Positions 7,267 to 14,438 of a stretch of 23,414 nucleotides of DNA are shown here, piece after piece. The DNA is from CALKWS01 sp035302405 (GTDB taxonomy: Bacteria > Actinomycetota > Actinomycetes > Actinomycetales > Beutenbergiaceae): assembly GCA_035302405.1 (NCBI GenBank), contig DATGSR010000243.1, forward strand, positions 1 through 23,414, read 5' to 3'. The notes below the pieces were generated by a model. It did not search any database. It had not been told where the DNA came from and was given only the letters and a program-made list of their open reading frames with translations. A program made the translations under genes and the position numbers. Numbering within the stretch: the stretch's first letter is position 1; each line of letters begins with the position of its first letter.

Positions 7267-7296
7267 GGCCCGTCCGCGCAGTTGGCCCGTCCGCGC
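7267..7296. repeat. 13-bp direct repeat between convergent genes
   Basis: GGCCCGTCCGCGC occurs at 7267-7279 and again at 7284-7296, directly after the lipoprotein stop codon and just before the MarR stop codon. No hairpin with a U-tract is evident. It is probably a small slippage duplication at gene ends. Confidence 0.7.
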
Positions 7297-7306
7297 GCTG
7301 AGTTGA

Positions 7307-7924
7307 CTAGACCTCGTCGCGCTGCTCGGGCAGGGGCAGGTCGGCGAGCATCCGCACCAGCAGGTGGCGCAGTCGGGCGGTCTCGTCCGGGCTCAGGCTC
7401 TGCCCGATGAGCCCCTCGACGACATGTGCCTGATCCAAGGCGATCAGGGCGTCGCGGCCCGCCTGCGTCAGGGTGACGAGCCGTCGTCGTCGGTCTGAGG
7501 CATGCGGCTCCCGGGTGATGTACCCCAACTCCTGCAGCCCGCGCAGCACACGGCCGATCGATTGCTCCGTCACGTGCATCTGGGCCGCGATCTCCCGCTG
7601 GGAGAAGGAGCCACGGGTGAGCACCACCAACACCGGCACCGAGGCGTGGGTGAGGCCCCACTCCTCCAGGTAGGCGTCCCACGCGCGTTCCACCCGGCGC
7701 GCTGCGGCGGACAGCAGCCGGCCGGTCGGCCACGATTCCGGCGGGGGATAGGCCGCCATCGGTTCGCCGGCGGTGCCGTTGCCGGCAGCCTGCTGCTCGG
7801 TGCGTTCGCGTGCTGCCACGCTGCTCATCATCCCAGGCGTGGGCTGCGCCGCAGTGTGGATCGAATCACCGGCGGCTAATGTGCTGTGTGTCACCGGGCG
7901 AATCGACGTTTGCCGGTTGCGCAT
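7307..7924 (-). CDS. MarR family transcriptional regulator (divergent from the mmpL-crtB operon)
   Basis: A 205-residue winged-helix regulator. The MarR core occupies roughly residues 65-190. It includes LTHASVPVLVVL, then the DNA-binding helix-turn-helix SQREIAAQMHVTEQSIGRVLRGLQELGYI and the wing HASDRRRRLVTLTQAGRDAL. I chose the ATG at 7924 because GGGAGG lies 9-14 nt upstream on its strand (AGGGAGGTTACGGCG-ATG). Inner alternatives are 7831 and 7758, which lack a site. The frame extends to 8311 but that part is shadow of the transporter gene. It is divergent from the MmpL/TspO/CrtB operon, and a perfect inverted repeat sits between them. By analogy with CrtR of Corynebacterium glutamicum, a MarR repressor divergent from a crt operon, it probably represses both directions. 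The effector is unknown; a prenyl diphosphate is one hypothesis. Confidence 0.88.
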   Translation of the reverse strand: MRNRQTSIRPVTHSTLAAGDSIHTAAQPTPGMMSSVAARERTEQQAAGNGTAGEPMAAYPPPESWPTGRLLSAAARRVERAWDAYLEEWGLTHASVPVLVVLTRGSFSQREIAAQMHVTEQSIGRVLRGLQELGYITREPHASDRRRRLVTLTQAGRDALIALDQAHVVEGLIGQSLSPDETARLRHLLVRMLADLPLPEQRDEV

Positions 7925-7944
7925 CGCCGTAACCTCCCTACGAT
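7917..7944 (+). promoter_or_regulatory. Candidate promoter of the mmpL-crtB operon
   Basis: TTGCGC (7917-7922) and TACGAT (7939-7944) are separated by 16 nt. The -10 ends 8 nt before the ATG at 7953, so the transcript would be leaderless. No Shine-Dalgarno precedes that ATG. The -10 runs into the left arm of the inverted repeat at 7941-7966, so an occupied operator would block the promoter. Confidence 0.45.
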
Positions 7945-7966
7945 TACTAAACATGCTTAGTAATCG
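7941..7966. promoter_or_regulatory. MarR operator: perfect 10-bp inverted repeat
   Basis: CGATTACTAA (7941-7950) and TTAGTAATCG (7957-7966) are exact reverse complements around a 6-nt spacer. The AT-rich arms stand out in GC-rich DNA, and the size suits a dimeric MarR protein. The site lies between the divergent marR and mmpL genes, overlapping the predicted -10, the start site and the first codons of mmpL. Confidence 0.8.
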
Positions 7967-10196
7967 CTCTGGCGGCGCCCGGCACCGCAGTAATTCCGGG
8001 ACGGGCGGCTCAGTGCTGCGGGCGTTTCTCCTCGTCGTCGTACTCGGCGGCTGGCTGGCCATCGGCGCCTTCGGCGGCATCGCGCAGGGCAACCTGTCCC
8101 AGGTGCAGGAGAACGACGACGCCGCGTTCCTGCCGGAGACGGCCGAGTCCACCCGCGCGGGGGAACTCGCTGCGGAGTTCACCGAGAACGAGATCCTCCC
8201 GGCGCTGCTCATCGCCATCCCGGAGGACGGCGGGCAGGTCACCGAGGAACACTTCGCCGCCGCCGAGGAGGCCGCCGGGGCCATCCCCGACCGGAAACTG
8301 CCCGACGGCACCCCGGTAGCCGACGTGCTGGACGGTCAGGTCGTCGTCGTCCCGTCCGAGGACGGCGAAGCGCTGATGATCCCGGTCCCCATCGCCGAGG
8401 AGCAGTCCGATGAATTCCTCGGTGATACCGGAGACCGCATCGGTTCCGTCGTCGTCGACGACCTGCGGGACCTGGCCGCCGACTCCCTGGCCGGCGAGGG
8501 GTTACAGGTCTGGGTGACCGGCCCGGCCGGGTTCGTGGCGGACCTGCTGGGCGCCTTCAGCGGCATCGACGGGGTGCTGCTGGCCGTGGCGCTCGTGGTG
8601 GTCTTCATCATCCTGGTGCTGGTCTACCGTTCGCCCATCCTGCCGTTCGCGGTGCTGGCGACCTCGGTGTTCGCACTGTGCGCCGCCGCCCTGGTGGTCA
8701 AGCCCCTGGCCGGGGCGGGCGTGCTGGTGCTGAACGGGCAGAGCCAGGGCATCTTGTCGATCCTGGTGATCGGCGCCGCCACCGACTACGCCCTGCTCGT
8801 GGTGGCCCGGTACCGGGAGGAACTGCGCCACCACGAACTGCCCCGCGAGGCGATGCGCGTGGCCTGGCGTGCCTCGGTGCCCCCGATCGTGGCCAGTGCC
8901 GGCACGGTGATCGCCGGGCTGCTGTGTCTGCTGTTGTCGGACCTGAGTTCCAACGCCAGCCTGGGCCCGGTCGGGGCGATCGGGATCGCCGCCGCGGTGC
9001 TGTCCGCGCTCACCCTGCTACCCGCGGTGCTGCTGATCGCCGGCGGCCGTTCCCGCGCGCTGTTCTGGCCCAAGGTGCCCGCGTTCGACCCGGACGCCGA
9101 GGCTGCGGCCGAGGACGCCGGGCGGGTGTGGAACCGGGTGGCCGCGTTCGTCACCCGCCGCCCGCGCGTGGTTTGGGCGAGCACCGCCGTCGTGCTCCTC
9201 GGGCTCGCCGCGTTCCTGCCCACCTTGCAGGCCGAGGGCACCGGCGAGGCGGATGTGTTCCTGGACGAGGTGGATTCGGTCACGGGGGAACAGGTCCTCG
9301 CCGAGCACTTCGACGCCGGCCAGGTGGACCCGATCCAGGTGATCACCACCGAGGACGCTGCCGAGGAGGCACTCGAGGAGATCCAAGCGGTGGAGGGCAT
9401 CGAGGGCGCCGCGATCACTGCCGACGACGACGGTGCTCCCGTAGTGGTCGACGGGCGGGTGCAGATCGAGGCGGCCACGGAGGCGACGGCGGAGAGTCAG
9501 GAAGCCACGCAGGTCGCCGGCCAGGTGCGCACCGCAGTGCAGGAGGTGGACGAGCAGGCTCTGGTGGGCGGGGCCGCGGCGGAGCGGTTGGACACCCAGG
9601 AGGCCGCCGCCCAGGACCTGCGCACGATCGTGCCGCTGGTGCTGGCCGTCATCTTCATCATGCTGGTGGTGCTGCTGCGGGCGATCGTGGCACCGCTGGT
9701 GATCCTGACGGTGAACGTGTTGTCCTTCGCCGCGACGATGGGCCTGGCCGCGATCTTCTTCAACCACGTCTTCGACTTCCCCGGCGCGGATGCCTCGGTG
9801 CCGCTGTACGGGTTCATCTTCCTGGTGGCCCTGAGCATCGACTACTCGATCTTCCTCATGACCCGGGTGCGGGAGGAGTCCCTCACCCACGGCACCAGGG
9901 CCGGGGTTCGCCGGGGCCTGGCCATGACCGGCGGCGTGATCACCTCAGCGGGCGTGGTGCTGGCCGCCACGTTCAGCGCGCTGGTGGTGATCCCGTTGTT
10001 GTTCCTGGTGCAGTTGGCGTTCATCGTGGCCGTCGGAGTGCTCATCGACACTTTCATCGTGCGAAGTCTGCTGGTCTCGGGAATCGTGTACGACATCGGT
10101 CGGCCCGTCTGGTGGCCGTGGCAGTCGCGCATCCCCAGGGATGAGGCGGTCGCCGGGGGCGATCAGGAGCCAACCCCGAAGAGAGTGCCGGCATGA
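7953..10196 (+). CDS. MmpL-family (RND superfamily) membrane transporter
   Basis: A 747-residue proton-driven exporter-type protein with two repeated halves. There is one N-terminal membrane helix (about 21-42), a periplasmic domain (about 45-200), a membrane bundle (about 205-365), a second helix near 405-425, a second periplasmic domain, and a C-terminal bundle. Both proton-relay Asp-Tyr pairs typical of MmpL proteins are present: D278-Y279 in GAATDYALLVVARYREE and D630-Y631 in ALSIDYSIFLMTRVREE. These proteins usually move lipids or hydrophobic compounds. The start is ATG 7953, inside the MarR operator; the longer frame back to 7773 overlaps marR. GTG 8012 is a weaker alternative. An MmpL protein (cg0722) is embedded in the C. 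glutamicum crt operon, which supports a link to isoprenoid products. The stop overlaps the next gene by ATGA. Confidence 0.88.
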   Translation: MLSNRSGGARHRSNSGTGGSVLRAFLLVVVLGGWLAIGAFGGIAQGNLSQVQENDDAAFLPETAESTRAGELAAEFTENEILPALLIAIPEDGGQVTEEHFAAAEEAAGAIPDRKLPDGTPVADVLDGQVVVVPSEDGEALMIPVPIAEEQSDEFLGDTGDRIGSVVVDDLRDLAADSLAGEGLQVWVTGPAGFVADLLGAFSGIDGVLLAVALVVVFIILVLVYRSPILPFAVLATSVFALCAAALVVKPLAGAGVLVLNGQSQGILSILVIGAATDYALLVVARYREELRHHELPREAMRVAWRASVPPIVASAGTVIAGLLCLLLSDLSSNASLGPVGAIGIAAAVLSALTLLPAVLLIAGGRSRALFWPKVPAFDPDAEAAAEDAGRVWNRVAAFVTRRPRVVWASTAVVLLGLAAFLPTLQAEGTGEADVFLDEVDSVTGEQVLAEHFDAGQVDPIQVITTEDAAEEALEEIQAVEGIEGAAITADDDGAPVVVDGRVQIEAATEATAESQEATQVAGQVRTAVQEVDEQALVGGAAAERLDTQEAAAQDLRTIVPLVLAVIFIMLVVLLRAIVAPLVILTVNVLSFAATMGLAAIFFNHVFDFPGADASVPLYGFIFLVALSIDYSIFLMTRVREESLTHGTRAGVRRGLAMTGGVITSAGVVLAATFSALVVIPLLFLVQLAFIVAVGVLIDTFIVRSLLVSGIVYDIGRPVWWPWQSRIPRDEAVAGGDQEPTPKRVPA

Positions 10197-11029
10197 CCCG
10201 ATCCCCTACCCCCAACTCCACCAACCCCTCGAACTCCACCGCCGCAGCGAGCGACACGTCCAGCAACGGCGCCCTTGCCCGGCGCATCACGGTCACCGTG
10301 AGTTATCTGGTGTGCCTGGTCGGCTCGATGATCGGCGTGGGGGTGTTCGGCGGCACCCCGATCTCCGAGGCCGCCGGCGGGCTGCTGTCCACCGACGCCA
10401 CCCATCTTGCTCCGGCCTCCACCGCGTTCTCGGTGTGGACAGTCATCTATATCGGCCTGGGTGCCTACACCCTGTGGCAGTGGTGGGACCGCAGCGACCC
10501 GCGCCGCCTGGGCTGGCTGGTGGTGGCCTCACTGCTGCTGAATGCGGCCTGGATCCTGTCCGTGCAGGGGGACCTGATCTGGGTGAGCGTGGTGGTGATC
10601 GCCGCGCTCGTGGTGGTGCTGGCAGCGGTGTTCCGGCGGCTGCTCAGCGCCCGGCCCCGCACTCGGGTGGAGGCCGTGGTGGCCGACGGCACGCTCGGGT
10701 TGTACCTGGGCTGGGTGTGCGTGGCCACCGCGGCGAACATCGCGGCGGCGCTGGCCGGCGCCGGGTTCACCGGCGGCGGGTACCCCGAGGTGTGGGCGGT
10801 GGTGGTGATCGCGGCAGTGGCTGCGATCGGCATCGCGATGGCGGTGGCCGGCCGGGGACGGCTAGCCGTGTCCGCCACGCTGGTGTGGGGCCTGAGCTGG
10901 ATCGCGGTGGCCCGCAGTTCCGGCGAACCGGAGTCGTTGCCGGTGAGTGTCGCAGCGGTGATCGCGGCGGTGTTGGTGGCGCTGGCCACGATCGTGCTGC
11001 GCCTTCGTCAGGAGCGTCGAGGGCAATGA
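10193..11029 (+). CDS. TspO/MBR-like tryptophan-rich membrane protein
   Basis: A 278-residue multi-pass membrane protein with a polar N-terminal tail (about 1-30). About seven hydrophobic segments follow, with tryptophans clustered at membrane borders: SVWTVIYIGLGAYTLWQWW (about 83-101), LGWLV, NAAWIL, GDLIWV and LVWGLSWIAV. FSVWTVIYIGLG corresponds to the FxPxWxxxYxxmG motif of TspO/MBR proteins. Typical TspO is ~160 aa with five helices, so this is the longer, divergent 'tryptophan-rich sensory protein' type. TspO proteins bind porphyrins and lipids, and in Rhodobacter the gene sits in the photosynthesis/carotenoid cluster. ATGA overlaps at both ends (with mmpL and with the synthase gene) imply tight coupling. 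Function here is inferred only as a membrane-bound accessory or sensor. Confidence 0.75.
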   Translation: MTRSPTPNSTNPSNSTAAASDTSSNGALARRITVTVSYLVCLVGSMIGVGVFGGTPISEAAGGLLSTDATHLAPASTAFSVWTVIYIGLGAYTLWQWWDRSDPRRLGWLVVASLLLNAAWILSVQGDLIWVSVVVIAALVVVLAAVFRRLLSARPRTRVEAVVADGTLGLYLGWVCVATAANIAAALAGAGFTGGGYPEVWAVVVIAAVAAIGIAMAVAGRGRLAVSATLVWGLSWIAVARSSGEPESLPVSVAAVIAAVLVALATIVLRLRQERRGQ

Positions 11030-11895
11030 TCCTGCCCCGCCGCCGCGCACGCCCAGCGACGAGTTATCACACCGTCGCCAGTCGCAGCGCGGCAGTGGTG
11101 ATCGACTCCTACTCCACCTCCTTCGGATGGGCCAGCCGGCTGCTGCACCAGCCCGAACGGGACCACGTACGCAACATCTACGCCCTGGTGCGGGTAGCCG
11201 ATGAGATCGTCGATGACCCACGGGTGAACCTCCCGGCGGCCCACCGCGCCGACATGTTGGATGCGCTGCACACCGAAACCGTGCGGGCGATCTGCACCGG
11301 TTGGAGCGCCAACCTCGTGGTCCACGCCTTCGCCCGCACCGCCCGCCGGTTCGCGATCGGGGCGGACCTGATCACACCGTTCTTCGACTCGATGCGCACC
11401 GACCTGGACGTGCACACTCACGACCGCCAGAGCCTGGACACCTACGTGCACGGCTCGGCCGAGGTGGTGGGACTGATGTGCCTGCGGGTGTTCTGCGCCG
11501 GCGACCAGCGGCTCTACGCCCTCCTCGCCCCGGGCGCCATCCGGCTCGGAGCAGCCTTCCAGAAGGTCAACTTCCTGCGGGACCTCGGCCAGGACCACGA
11601 CGGCCTGGGCCGCACCTACTTCCCCGGCCTGGACCCCGAGGCGTTCACCGACGCCCACCGGGACGAGCTGCTCGATGAGATCGACGCAGACCTGCGCGCC
11701 GCCGAAGCCGTGCTGAACCGGTTGCCGCCGAGCAGCCGCCGCGCCGTCCGAGCCGCCCACTCGCTGTTCGGTGAACTCGCGAACGGTTTGCGCACCACGC
11801 CCGCGGCGCAGATCCGCACCGCCCGGGTGCGGGTGCCCAACACAACGAAGGGGTGGCTCGTGGCGCGCGCGGTGGCTACCGGGGGCCGGCGGTGA
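11026..11895 (+). CDS. crtB: Phytoene/squalene synthase family protein
   Basis: A 289-residue trans-isoprenyl diphosphate synthase (head-to-head type) that condenses two prenyl diphosphates. In actinobacterial carotenoid loci the product is phytoene from two geranylgeranyl diphosphates. Both Asp-rich Mg-binding motifs are intact: D59-E-I-V-D63 in RVADEIVDD and D186-L-G-Q-D190 in NFLRDLGQD. They are supported by SYSTSFGWASRLL at about 28-40 and by the RTYFP segment at about 196-200. ATG 11026 has AGGAG about 11 nt upstream and overlaps the previous stop by ATGA. It acts on the inner membrane face. No desaturase (CrtI), GGPP synthase (CrtE) or cyclase gene is in the window. Whether the product is phytoene or squalene/diapophytoene therefore cannot be told. 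The family call is firm; the gene symbol is provisional. Confidence 0.9.
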   Translation: MILPRRRARPATSYHTVASRSAAVVIDSYSTSFGWASRLLHQPERDHVRNIYALVRVADEIVDDPRVNLPAAHRADMLDALHTETVRAICTGWSANLVVHAFARTARRFAIGADLITPFFDSMRTDLDVHTHDRQSLDTYVHGSAEVVGLMCLRVFCAGDQRLYALLAPGAIRLGAAFQKVNFLRDLGQDHDGLGRTYFPGLDPEAFTDAHRDELLDEIDADLRAAEAVLNRLPPSSRRAVRAAHSLFGELANGLRTTPAAQIRTARVRVPNTTKGWLVARAVATGGRR

Positions 11896-12614
11896 GCGGC
11901 GCGGACCTGCGTACGGCGCGCCCGGGCGGGCCCGGTACGCAACCGCATGGCGGGCGCGGGCCTGCAACCGCCGGCGCGCCGTCGTCGGCTGACCGACCGG
12001 CCGCCGCGATCCTGCTGATCGAAGGCTCCCGCCCGCAACGGCTCGCGGGTCACATCACCGATGTCCTCGCTCTGGGCGGGCTGCTCGCCATGGCGTTGTT
12101 CTACGACTGGGTGGCGGTGGCCGTGTTCGCCGCGGTGCTCGGCGGGTTGGTGCTGGTCCGGGTGCTGCAGGTGCCGGTGTCGCTGCAGGCGATGCTGAGT
12201 CTGGGGTTGCAGGCGGCAGCCTGGGCCAGTGCCCTGCATTGGTATGAGCGGTACTGGTGGGCCGATGTACTCGCGCACTTCGTGGTGACCGGGCTGATCG
12301 CGGCCGCGGCGGTCCACCCCATGCGCCGGGCGCGGATGGTCCCGGCCGGATCAAACGCACGCAGCAGGTGGGCGGTCTGGATCGCCACCACGTGTGTGGG
12401 TACGTCGCTGGCGGTGCTGTGGGAGGTGGCCGAGTGGATCGGTCACCTGTACGTGAGCACCCGCATCGAGGTCTCACCGGGGGACACCATCGGCGACCTG
12501 GTGGCCGGGGCGCTCGGTTCGGCACTGGCCGGCTGGGTGCTAGCGCGGCCCGGGCAGGCACTAGGGCGGCCCGGGCGGGTGTTCGCGCGGCGGTGGGCCG
12601 GCAGCGATGGGTGA
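11892..12614 (+). CDS. YjdF/DUF2238-like integral membrane protein
   Basis: A 240-residue membrane protein with a GTG start at 11892 that overlaps the synthase stop as GTGA. The first ~35 residues are a Gly/Pro/Ala-rich, non-conserved tail. Hydrophobic segments follow at about 54-70, 72-92, 98-116, 124-142, 160-178 and 200-218. WEVAEW (177-182) followed by SPGDTIGDLVAGALG (195-209) resembles the WExxEW...GDTxxDxxxxxxG pattern of the YjdF/DUF2238 family, whose function is unknown. The C-terminus is basic and contains an imperfect 7-residue repeat, LARPGQA/LGRPGRV, encoded at 12540-12581. A hairpin (11908-11941) lies in the first codons. It is not a recognisable CrtY-type cyclase. Position between a phytoene synthase and a glycosyltransferase suggests a role in the same pathway, as inference only. 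Confidence 0.65.
   Translation: MSGADLRTARPGGPGTQPHGGRGPATAGAPSSADRPAAAILLIEGSRPQRLAGHITDVLALGGLLAMALFYDWVAVAVFAAVLGGLVLVRVLQVPVSLQAMLSLGLQAAAWASALHWYERYWWADVLAHFVVTGLIAAAAVHPMRRARMVPAGSNARSRWAVWIATTCVGTSLAVLWEVAEWIGHLYVSTRIEVSPGDTIGDLVAGALGSALAGWVLARPGQALGRPGRVFARRWAGSDG
11908..11941 (+). other. Hairpin in the first codons of the YjdF-like gene
   Basis: TGCGTAC (11908-11914) and GTACGCA (11935-11941) form a 7-bp stem. The very GC-rich loop of 20 nt contains the palindrome GCCCGGGC. It begins 16 nt after the GTG start in a translationally coupled junction, so it could tune the stoichiometry of downstream genes. Confidence 0.4.
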
Positions 12615-13371
12615 GGAGGCGCGGTTGGCCGCTTCGGACAGGTCGCTCCCGTCGGTCAGCGTCGTCATCCCCGCCCGCAACGACGCCGCGGCGTTGGAGC
12701 GGTGCCTGCGGGCGTTGGGCCGCCAGCAGGTGCCACCGCTGGAGGTCATCGTGGTCGACAACGCGTCCACCGACCACACCGCACAGGTGGCACGGGACCA
12801 CGGGGCCGAGGTGGTGCACGAACCGCGAGTGGGCATCCCGCAAGCCGCTGCCGCCGGTTACGACGCCGCCCGCGGAGAAATCATCGCCAGGCTGGATGCC
12901 GACTCGCTGCCCCCGCCGACCTGGGTGCAGAGCGTGCAGGGACTGCTTGCCGCCGAGGAGTATGACGCCGTCACCGGGCTCGGACGGTTCTACGAGTGGC
13001 CCCGGGCCGGCGGGATCGTCGCCGCGGTCTACCTGGGCGCGTACTACCTGCTGTGCACGGCGGCCCTCGGGCACCGGCCGCTGTGGGGGTCGAATATGGC
13101 GCTGCGGACGGCCGCCTGGCGCCAGGTGCGTCACCGGGTGCACCGGGACGACGCCGAGGTGCACGATGACCTGGATCTTGCCTTCGCGCTCGGTCCGCAC
13201 CGCGGGATCGGGCTGCACCGGTCGTTGCGAGTGGGAGTGTCCGGGCGCAGCGTGATCGGGTGGGGCCAGATGCGCCGTCGATTTGCTCGTGCGTTTCGCA
13301 CCCTGAGCCGCAACTGGGCCCATCTGCCGCCGTGGGAACGATGGGCGGCGCGGTTCCGAGCCGCCCGGTAG
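12607..13371 (+). CDS. Family 2 glycosyltransferase
   Basis: A 254-residue GT-A fold glycosyltransferase. The nucleotide-sugar binding segment VSVVIPARNDAAALERCL is at 17-34, VIVVDNASTDHTA at about 48-60, and the metal-binding LDADS (DxD, D97/D99) at about 96-100. The acceptor half has GSNMALRTAAW and a DDLDLAFAL segment, where an ED/DD acid could be the catalytic base. A hydrophobic stretch near 134-153 could touch the membrane. The ATG at 12607 overlaps the previous gene by 8 bases, so it is last in the five-gene operon. In carotenoid loci, terminal glycosyltransferases decorate the pigment or a membrane lipid. Whether this enzyme acts on an isoprenoid or on a polyprenyl-linked sugar is not evident. 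There is 93 nt of non-coding DNA before the ABC genes. Confidence 0.87.
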   Translation: MGEEARLAASDRSLPSVSVVIPARNDAAALERCLRALGRQQVPPLEVIVVDNASTDHTAQVARDHGAEVVHEPRVGIPQAAAAGYDAARGEIIARLDADSLPPPTWVQSVQGLLAAEEYDAVTGLGRFYEWPRAGGIVAAVYLGAYYLLCTAALGHRPLWGSNMALRTAAWRQVRHRVHRDDAEVHDDLDLAFALGPHRGIGLHRSLRVGVSGRSVIGWGQMRRRFARAFRTLSRNWAHLPPWERWAARFRAAR

Positions 13372-13464
13372 GCAGCGGCGTTCGGTACGCCCGCACCGGG
13401 AATTTCCTTCCGGGGCCGTTCGGTCGTGTGCCAGAATTCACGCGCACATGAGCGAAAGGTTGCG

Positions 13465-14436
13465 ATGGACACAGCAACGCCCCAGGTCACGTCGCGAGGA
13501 ACCGCGGTCCTGGAGGTATCCGATCTGGTCCGGCGGTTCGGTGACCTGACCGCCGTCGACGGCGTCTCCTTCGCCGTCTCCCCCGGGGAGACCTACGGCC
13601 TGCTGGGACCCAACGGCGCGGGCAAGACCACCGCGATCTCCATCGTCGCCGGCCTCCTGGATGCCGACGCGGGCACCGTGCTGGTGCGCGGTGACCACAT
13701 GGGGCCCGAGCGCGTGGCCCCCAAACGTCACCTGGGCCTGGTGCCGCAGGAACTGGCCATCTACCCCGAACTGAGCGCTCGGGAGAACCTGATGTTCTTC
13801 GGCCGGCTGCACGGCCTCCGGCGCGGGGAACTGCGGCGCCGCGTCGCCGAGGTGCTCGAACTCATCGGGCTGGCCGACCGCGCCAAGGAACCGAGCAAGA
13901 AGTTCTCCGGCGGGATGAAACGACGCCTCAATATCGGCATCGGGCTGCTGCACCAACCGGACCTGCTGATCCTGGACGAGCCGACCGTGGGTGTGGACCC
14001 CCAATCCCGCAACGCAATCCTGGAATCGGTGGAGGCGATGTCCGGTGCCGGGATGGCGGTGCTGTACACTACGCACTACATGGAGGAGGCCGAGCGGCTC
14101 TGCGACCGGATCGCCATCATCGACGCCGGGCGGATCCAGGCCGAGGGCACCCGGAGCCAACTCATCCAGATCGTGGGTGAACTGGACGAGATCCGCCTGG
14201 CCGGCACCGGCGACCTCGCAGCCGCGGCGGCACGCCTGCAGGCCCTTCCCGCCGTGCACAAAGTGGCCGAGGTCGGCCGCGGGCTGACGCTGCAGGTGCG
14301 TGAGGCCCCCACCGCGGTGGCCGGTGTGGTCACCACGGCAGGCGGTGCGGGAATGGATCTGACCGACGTGGAGATCTCCCGGCCAAACCTGGAATCGGTG
14401 TTCCTGCACCTGACCGGCCGGGCGCTGCGGGACTGA
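13465..14436 (+). CDS. ABC-2 type exporter ATP-binding protein (DrrA-like)
   Basis: A 323-residue ATPase with every ABC signature. These are Walker A GPNGAGKT (about 48-55), the Q-loop in LVPQELAIYPELSARENL, the signature FSGGMKRRLNIG, Walker B LLILDEPTVGVD, and the H-loop in TTHYMEEAERLCDR. The C-terminal ~80 residues form the accessory domain seen in DrrA/CcmA-type exporter ATPases. The ATG at 13465 is preceded by GAAAGG at 13454-13459. Frames extending to 13426 lack support. It powers the two permeases encoded immediately downstream (2-nt gap). Substrate is unknown; such systems export drugs, lipids or antibiotics. A separate promoter in the 93-nt gap is possible, but I see no convincing -35/-10 pair. 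Confidence 0.93.
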   Translation: MDTATPQVTSRGTAVLEVSDLVRRFGDLTAVDGVSFAVSPGETYGLLGPNGAGKTTAISIVAGLLDADAGTVLVRGDHMGPERVAPKRHLGLVPQELAIYPELSARENLMFFGRLHGLRRGELRRRVAEVLELIGLADRAKEPSKKFSGGMKRRLNIGIGLLHQPDLLILDEPTVGVDPQSRNAILESVEAMSGAGMAVLYTTHYMEEAERLCDRIAIIDAGRIQAEGTRSQLIQIVGELDEIRLAGTGDLAAAAARLQALPAVHKVAEVGRGLTLQVREAPTAVAGVVTTAGGAGMDLTDVEISRPNLESVFLHLTGRALRD

Positions 14437-14438
14437 CC

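Noticed and set aside
8678..10144. 488-codon plus-strand frame overlapping the MmpL gene
   Set aside because: Composition is Arg/Gly/Pro-rich without motifs and it lies entirely within the MmpL frame with its two Asp-Tyr pairs; typical high-GC shadow.
10141..11025. Upstream extension of the crtB frame back to 10141
   Set aside because: The extension reads through the TspO gene in another frame as Gly/Arg-rich sequence. ATG 11026 has a Shine-Dalgarno and ATGA coupling.
12540..12581. Two 21-nt imperfect repeats beginning CTAG
   Set aside because: They lie in the coding tail of the YjdF-like gene as LARPGQA/LGRPGRV and are explained as a coding duplication; there is no sign of a mobile element or regulatory site.
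12055..13323. 422-codon minus-strand frame
   Set aside because: It is antisense to the YjdF-like and GT2 genes and is low-complexity Arg/Pro/Ala sequence without recognisable domains.
13398..13416. GGAATTTCC-like palindrome and possible promoter before the ABC genes
   Set aside because: The symmetry is short and broken by a bulge, and no convincing -35/-10 pair could be placed around it.
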